Positions 4,115-6,570 of a stretch of 6,570 nt of DNA are shown here, in pieces. The notes below the pieces were generated by a model. It ran no database searches. It saw only the letters and a list, made by a program, of their open reading frames with translations, and was not told the origin of the DNA. Source of the DNA: Clostridiales bacterium (lineage in GTDB: Bacteria > Bacillota > Clostridia > Lachnospirales > WRAX01); NCBI GenBank assembly GCA_031271375.1, contig JAISVU010000093.1, positions 1 through 6,570 on the forward strand. Reading direction: 5' to 3'. Position 1 is the stretch's first letter; the number at the start of each line of letters is the position of its first letter. The position numbers and the translations under genes were made by a program.

Positions 4115-6570
4115 ATGCGCATGAAAAAGCGGGGCCGCCGCTTGAGAAACAGCGTAATCAGGTCTCAAAAGATTTTTATTGAGAGGTATCAGCGCCGGTC
4201 GGGGATAGTCAACGCCTTTAACCGGGCGAACGAGATATTCAGCTATCACGACGAGGAGACCATCGAGGAGGTTATGTCCAAAGGGATATGGCCCATCGCG
4301 GACGCGCTGGATTTGGATCAGCTGTGCCTCTACCGCTTTATAAACGACGAGGGCGGCATTCAGTACGGTCAGCGCTACCGCTGGAACAGGCAGGAAGGCG
4401 GAACGGCGCCGTTAATCCAGAGCCTTGTGAAGCTGCCGGATAAGGGGGCGGTGAGGGACTGGCTTTCAATCCTCAACAAGAATCAGTGCATTAATATACG
4501 CGTAAGCGACCTGCCTCCCGACGAATATAATTTTTTCTCAAAATATGATGTGAAATCCATATACTTTGTGCCGATATTCACTTACAGCGAATTTTGGGGT
4601 TTTATTTCATTGGAGGATCACAGGACGTCCCGGTATTTTATAGACGAGGACGAGGACCTTATGCGCATGGGGGCGCGCTTCTGCGCCAACGCGCTTATCC
4701 GGTCCGACCGCACGGAGGCCGCCGAAAGGGCTACCGCCGTTATCCGTTACAAGGAACGCATGGCCGATACCTTGAATAAAGCCGCGATCATATGCCTGTC
4801 TAAGAACGAGGGCTCTTTTGAAGAGCTTATGTCGGCCAGCGTTAAGCTCATCGCCGATCACCTGGACATTGACAGGATGTCGGTATGGCGCAACTTCACA
4901 AAGCCGGACGGGCTTCACGCGTCGCAGATATTCCGCTGGTCTTACCGGGAAGGCGGCATTACAAACCCGACGGAAGGCCTTCACGACATCTTGTACGCTT
5001 CCGGGGCCGCAAGCTGGGAAAGCAGGCTTGCCGAAGGCAAGACGATAAACGGCATAGCCGCCGATATGCCCGAGTACTGGCTGTTCGAGAAATACGGGAT
5101 GGTATCGCTGTTTGTCGCGCCGGTTCACATCAACCATCGCGTCTGGGTCTATGTTATCTTTGAGGACCTTCAAAAGCCCAGGGTGTTTGACAACGAGTGC
5201 GTTGACATTCTTAGCCAGGCGGCCTTCCTGTACGCCAACGTCATAATCGGCTACGAGATGGAGCGGGACGTGGAATCCTCCAACACGCTGAACCGCGTGA
5301 TGCTGGACGTAACGCCTATGGGCATAGGCTTCTTTAACGCTCTCGGGGAGATCATAGACTGCAATAAATCGCTGGCGCGCATGTTTAACTGCGATAAAGA
5401 CTACCTTCGCGAACATTTCTACGATATGCTCCCGGAGTTCCAGCCCGACGGAAAGAATTCAAAAGAGCAGGCGCGGGTGAATATACGCGCCGCCCTTTCC
5501 GGGGAAGGCGCCCCGCACTTTGAGTTCAACCATTTAACGGCGCAGGGGGAGCTGCTGCCCTGCGACGTGACATTGAAACGCGTTAATTATAACGGCCAGA
5601 TTATGGGCATCGGATATATGTATGACCTGAGAAACACGAAGAAAATGGAAATGATCGCGTCCAGGGCCCAAAAAATGGCCGACGCCCTGAAAGACGCCAG
5701 CCCGATATCCTACATCCTATTTGACGACAGCACAGAGCCTATCGACTGCAACGACGCCGCGCTGAAGCTGTTTAAGGCTCCAAGCAAGGAATACCTGCTG
5801 AAGAATTACTGGAGCGTATTCAGCCCCGAATACCAGGCGAACGCAGAGAAGAGCAGGGAGGAAGCCGTCAGGCGCAGGGAACAGGCCATCCGGCAAGGCG
5901 TGTCGGTTTTTGAGTGGATGCATACCGACATCAACGGCGAGCTTATCCCGATGGAAAACACAATGACGCGGGTGCTGCTGGACGGAACGACCCATGTTAT
6001 CTCATATAAGTACGACATGCGCAATATTAAGCGCATGAATGAAGACCTGCGCAGGCAGGGGCTTCTCCTTAGCGAGCGCCTGGAACAGCAGGAGCTGATG
6101 TCCGACATAGCGCGGAGCTTTATCGCCAACGAGGGCGTGGACGGGCTTATAGAAAGCGCCCTGGGCAAAATAGGGTGTTTTCTCAAGGCCTCCCGCGTTA
6201 TCATAGCCTCTTGCAACAGAGAAAAGGAAAACACGATAATCGAATGGACGTGGAACGACGAAGGCGCGCCGCTGCCGTCGAGCGATACATACGCTCCGCT
6301 CCCGCTGATTCTGGAAGACTTCGCCGACGAGCTGCCGGAAGGCATCGCGGCGCCTACCGTGATATGCGACAAAGACAGCTGCGAGAGTCAGCTAAGGCGG
6401 GACGCAATGGAAAAGCTGAACGTAAGCAGCCTTTTATGCGCCGCGCTGTACATGGACGGAAAATTATGGGGCACCCTCCATGTGGAGCAGTGTGACCGGG
6501 CAAGGGAATGGACGGCCAGCGAGCGCTCGTTTGTTTCTATGATCGCCAGCACGATCTCCGGCGCGATAAT
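4115..6570 (+). CDS. large cytoplasmic multi-sensor protein, GAF-GAF-PAS-PAS-GAF, 3' end outside window (probable sensor histidine kinase)
   Basis: An uninterrupted frame of 818 codons runs to the window edge. After a basic start (MRMKKRGRRLR) I read five sensory modules. GAF1 spans about 30-195 (hairpin VPIFTYSEFWGFISLED, 152-168). GAF2 spans 215-380 (VAPVHINHRVWVYVIFED, 334-351). PAS1 spans 397-513 and PAS2 525-643. GAF3 covers 655 to the end (ALYMDGKLWGTLHVEQ, 777-792). There is no membrane segment, so it senses inside the cell. The two PAS modules repeat the same landmarks about 130 residues apart: IDCN (414, 543), FE..H (469, 599), GEL.P (478, 608) and YD.RN.K.M (503, 633). These landmarks resemble PAS domains preceding histidine kinase domains in Oscillospiraceae and Lachnospiraceae, so a kinase, possibly hybrid, is the likeliest output. 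A GGDEF, HD-GYP or phosphatase output is also possible, since no catalytic motif has been reached. Ligands are unknown; no phytochrome-type chromophore pattern was noticed. Confidence 0.88.
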   Translation, partial: MRMKKRGRRLRNSVIRSQKIFIERYQRRSGIVNAFNRANEIFSYHDEETIEEVMSKGIWPIADALDLDQLCLYRFINDEGGIQYGQRYRWNRQEGGTAPLIQSLVKLPDKGAVRDWLSILNKNQCINIRVSDLPPDEYNFFSKYDVKSIYFVPIFTYSEFWGFISLEDHRTSRYFIDEDEDLMRMGARFCANALIRSDRTEAAERATAVIRYKERMADTLNKAAIICLSKNEGSFEELMSASVKLIADHLDIDRMSVWRNFTKPDGLHASQIFRWSYREGGITNPTEGLHDILYASGAASWESRLAEGKTINGIAADMPEYWLFEKYGMVSLFVAPVHINHRVWVYVIFEDLQKPRVFDNECVDILSQAAFLYANVIIGYEMERDVESSNTLNRVMLDVTPMGIGFFNALGEIIDCNKSLARMFNCDKDYLREHFYDMLPEFQPDGKNSKEQARVNIRAALSGEGAPHFEFNHLTAQGELLPCDVTLKRVNYNGQIMGIGYMYDLRNTKKMEMIASRAQKMADALKDASPISYILFDDSTEPIDCNDAALKLFKAPSKEYLLKNYWSVFSPEYQANAEKSREEAVRRREQAIRQGVSVFEWMHTDINGELIPMENTMTRVLLDGTTHVISYKYDMRNIKRMNEDLRRQGLLLSERLEQQELMSDIARSFIANEGVDGLIESALGKIGCFLKASRVIIASCNREKENTIIEWTWNDEGAPLPSSDTYAPLPLILEDFADELPEGIAAPTVICDKDSCESQLRRDAMEKLNVSSLLCAALYMDGKLWGTLHVEQCDRAREWTASERSFVSMIASTISGAI

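Noticed and set aside
4594..5163. Short plus-strand frames (4594-4779, 4818-5048, 4885-5163) within the sensor gene
   Set aside because: They lie in other frames of the continuous 818-codon reading frame, and none has a convincing ribosome site or domain.
4607..5416. Minus-strand open frame of 269 codons opposite the sensor gene
   Set aside because: It lies antisense to the GAF1-GAF2 region, which reads as good domain sequence in the plus frame. The minus product shows no recognisable motif and arises from the GC-rich codon pattern.

Overview
The window looks like a chromosomal segment from a moderately GC-rich Clostridia-type Firmicute, probably an uncultured gut-type lineage. The evidence is the rsmD-coaD pair followed by a small coiled-coil protein of a kind seen after coaD in clostridia, strong AGGAGG-type ribosome binding sites, sigma-A-like promoters, and PAS modules resembling those of Oscillospiraceae and Lachnospiraceae sensor kinases. 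This placement is inferred from protein recognition, not from a database search.

Left half, plus strand (2-2529): a tight housekeeping operon. It holds queA (5' end outside the window; queuosine tRNA modification), rsmD (16S rRNA m2G966 methyltransferase, overlapping queA by one base), coaD (coenzyme A synthesis, 6-base gap) and a coiled-coil protein of unknown function (12-base gap, perfect AGGAGG). No promoter-sized gap separates them, so one transcript is likely. The operon meets a convergent gene across 86 bases. That gap contains an imperfect inverted repeat built of 8-base units (CTCTGTGT / CACAGAGG), which looks like a dispersed intergenic repeat and may also act as a terminator.

Middle (2616-3501): a minus-strand CE4-type polysaccharide deacetylase with no signal peptide. 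It is followed by a short divergent promoter region with two back-to-back sigma-A-like promoters.

Right half, plus strand (3502-6570): a two-gene unit. The first gene starts at GTG and encodes a small protein with one membrane segment and an acidic outer domain of unknown function. After 22 bases comes a very large open frame that runs off the window. Its 818 visible residues read as GAF-GAF-PAS-PAS-GAF with no membrane segment and no output domain yet. By resemblance of its PAS modules it is probably the sensory part of a histidine kinase, but the catalytic part is not visible.

Most of the window is ordinary. The items most worth a second look are the 8-base-unit inverted repeat, the membrane protein paired with the large multi-sensor protein, and the compact divergent promoter region. 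I see no CRISPR array, RNA gene, insertion sequence or phage gene. No stretch over 300 bases lacks a gene.
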